A DNA stretch of 14,579 bases from positions 1 through 14,579 of the forward strand of contig JAZDFH010000073.1 of assembly GCA_043808035.1 (NCBI GenBank), in the 5' to 3' direction. The DNA comes from JAZDFH01 sp043808035 (GTDB lineage: Bacteria; Patescibacteriota; Minisyncoccia; UBA6257; Colwellbacteraceae). This document shows, in pieces, positions 13,801 through 14,579 of this stretch. The notes under the pieces were generated by a model. It was given only the letters and a program-made list of their open reading frames with translations, was not told where the DNA came from and did not search any database. The number at the start of each line of letters is the position of its first letter. Position 1 is the first letter of the stretch. The position numbers and the translations under genes were made by a program.

Positions 13801-14345
13801 AATTAGGAATGACAAAAGAACAGAAAATAGTTCCTTTGGTTGTTGATACGTATCTCGCCGTTATCAGGAACAGCGTTGAGTCTCATATATTTCGAAATGT
13901 GTATGCGACAGTAGGTGAGAAAAAAACAGATATTGCACAAGATGGCAGTTTTTCCTGTGCGTTTTATGTTTCATCTATCTTGATGATGTTTCAATTGATA
14001 CAAGCGGTTCATGTTACCTTTGATTCCACAGTGCAAGATCTACAATCGTTTGGGTGGAAGCGTATTAAAAAGTCTAAAATCGGGAGCATTATTGTTTGGG
14101 AGAATATAGATTTCGGTAAAACGGGGGTTCATAAACATATCGGTTTTTATGTTGGAGACGGGAAAGCGATTAGTAATAGTGATAAACAAAGATGTCCTGT
14201 AGAACACGACTGGATATTTAACGGTGAAAGGCAGGTAGAATGTATTTTGTGGAATCCCGCAAAGCTACGCCGCGGGGCAAGCCCCGCATTAGAATCAGGA
14301 ATTATGAAAGCATGCGAGAAAACGCAAAATTCGAAAGGCAACTAA
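13791..14345 (+). CDS. Papain-like (NlpC/P60- or CHAP-type) protein, Patescibacteria-type
   Basis: The 184-residue protein has the order of a papain-like cysteine peptidase or amidase. The nucleophile candidate is Cys56 in GSFSCAFYVSSIL. A basic spacer, GWKRIKKSKIGSIIVWENI, follows, and the candidate His is 114 or 116 in VHKHIGFYVGDGKAISNS, with Asn129 a possible third residue. NlpC/P60 and CHAP enzymes cut peptidoglycan peptides, but no signal peptide is seen, so a cell-wall role would need another export route, or the substrate is cytoplasmic. The frame is open back to a TTG at 13734, but that lies inside tRNA-Leu. ATG 13791 or 13809 is likelier, and neither has a good Shine-Dalgarno site. 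The last 29 or so residues (from Pro156) are encoded by interspersed repeat DNA and are probably not part of the original fold. Confidence 0.65.
   Translation: MKHELGMTKEQKIVPLVVDTYLAVIRNSVESHIFRNVYATVGEKKTDIAQDGSFSCAFYVSSILMMFQLIQAVHVTFDSTVQDLQSFGWKRIKKSKIGSIIVWENIDFGKTGVHKHIGFYVGDGKAISNSDKQRCPVEHDWIFNGERQVECILWNPAKLRRGASPALESGIMKACEKTQNSKGN
14256..14287 (-). repeat. GC-rich palindromic repeat inside the papain-like gene
   Basis: Bases 14256-14276 are the exact reverse complement of 9320-9340. The stem is CCCGC...GCGGG. A second hairpin, GCGGGG-caag-CCCCGC (14272-14287), shares one arm. The element is much richer in GC than its surroundings. Confidence 0.7.
14292..14314 (+). repeat. Short interspersed repeat, second copy at the papain-like gene
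   Basis: It begins GAATCAGGAATTATG, aligns with 13779-13800, and its first 15 bases match 612-626 with one difference. It lies directly beside the GC-rich repeat and within the coding frame. Confidence 0.5.
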
Positions 14346-14346
14346 T

Positions 14347-14404
14347 AAATTTAGGCCTAAATTTCAAATTACAAAGTTCATTTGTAATTGGTCATTTGAA
14401 ATTT
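14347..14404. terminator. AT-rich palindrome and long hairpin between convergent genes
   Basis: AAATTTAGGCCTAAATTT (14347-14364) is a perfect palindrome. It runs into a long hairpin: AAATTTCAAA (14359-14368) with TTTGAAATTT (14395-14404), enclosing AATTACAAA (14367-14375) with TTTGTAATT (14381-14389). Its place between two convergent genes suggests a bidirectional terminator, but no clear U-run follows on either strand. It may instead be a repeat. Confidence 0.45.
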
Positions 14405-14425
14405 GGAATTTAAAAACAAGAATTT

Positions 14426-14579
14426 TTATAATATAGGAATCTCCACCACAAACACACTCCCCGTGTCTCGGCCAGCAGACTCCGCATGAATCACTCCACC
14501 ATGAGCCTCAACGATTTGTTTCGTAAGCATCAGTCCTATTCCACGCCCCGTGGCATTCATCTCTTTGGCTTTCATTCCT
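14426..14579 (-). CDS. Sensor histidine kinase, C-terminal ATPase end (partial)
   Basis: The last 50 codons of a minus-strand gene cut by the right edge are visible. They contain NATGRGIGLMLTKQIVEAHGG, the G2 box and following helix of a HATPase_c domain, then the last strands IHAESAGRDTGSVFVVEIPIL before the stop. This is the ATP-binding end of a two-component sensor kinase. The phosphorylation and sensor parts lie outside. It is not the other end of the kinase at the left edge: both fragments are on minus, but the left one is a gene start and this one a gene end with 14 kb between. It is convergent with the papain-like gene. A response regulator is not seen nearby. Confidence 0.9.
   Translation of the reverse strand, partial: GMKAKEMNATGRGIGLMLTKQIVEAHGGVIHAESAGRDTGSVFVVEIPIL

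Noticed and set aside
1..14579. CRISPR array, insertion sequence or prophage
   Set aside because: No regularly spaced repeats, transposase, integrase or phage structural gene was found on either strand.

Overview
The window reads as an AT-rich piece of a bacterial genome with short intergenic gaps and the standard code (TGA acts as a stop). Several genes suggest the Candidate Phyla Radiation (Patescibacteria), most likely a Parcubacteria-type lineage. These are a histidine kinase with a 7TM N-terminal sensor, a DUF4153 membrane protein, three small two-helix pilin-like proteins of the T4SS_pilin type, a four-domain S1 protein, a metal-ligand-less beta-lactamase-fold protein joined to gyrA, and a small papain-like protein. 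This assignment is inferred from gene content; no 16S gene is present.

Layout, left to right. The N-terminal part of a histidine kinase (minus) runs off the left edge. A 271-base gap with repeats and interlocked inverted repeats follows. Then come tRNA-Ile(UAU), ftsH and the S1 protein gene, all on minus. The S1 gene and a plus-strand pair, MBL-fold pseudo-enzyme then gyrA (19-base overlap), diverge from interleaved promoters. A 21-bp inverted repeat separates gyrA from a convergent DUF4153 gene (minus). After a 275-base gap with a GC-rich repeat hairpin comes a plus-strand cluster: an anchored solute-binding protein and three pilin-like proteins, closed by a strong terminator. It converges on a minus-strand pair, an SPFH/band-7 protein and a small membrane protein with an extracytoplasmic domain. 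On the right are tRNA-Leu(UAG), a papain-like NlpC/P60-type protein whose C-terminus runs into repeat DNA, and the C-terminal end of a second histidine kinase (minus) cut by the right edge.

Regulation and translation. Several promoter-proximal genes (ftsH, S1, MBL, solute-binding protein, perhaps pilin 1) have a plausible sigma70-type -10 box only about 7-13 bases before the start codon and no Shine-Dalgarno site, so their mRNAs should be leaderless or nearly so. Two genes inside operons instead have strong Shine-Dalgarno sites; one matches the usual anti-SD 16S tail over 12 bases. Both tRNA genes are directly preceded by a perfect hairpin.

How the genes may work together. ftsH, S1, gyrA and the tRNAs are housekeeping. 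The solute-binding protein and pilins form the most suggestive envelope cluster: a substrate-binding protein with no transporter genes beside it, next to candidate surface-fibre subunits. The SPFH pair looks like a membrane-scaffold operon of unknown function.
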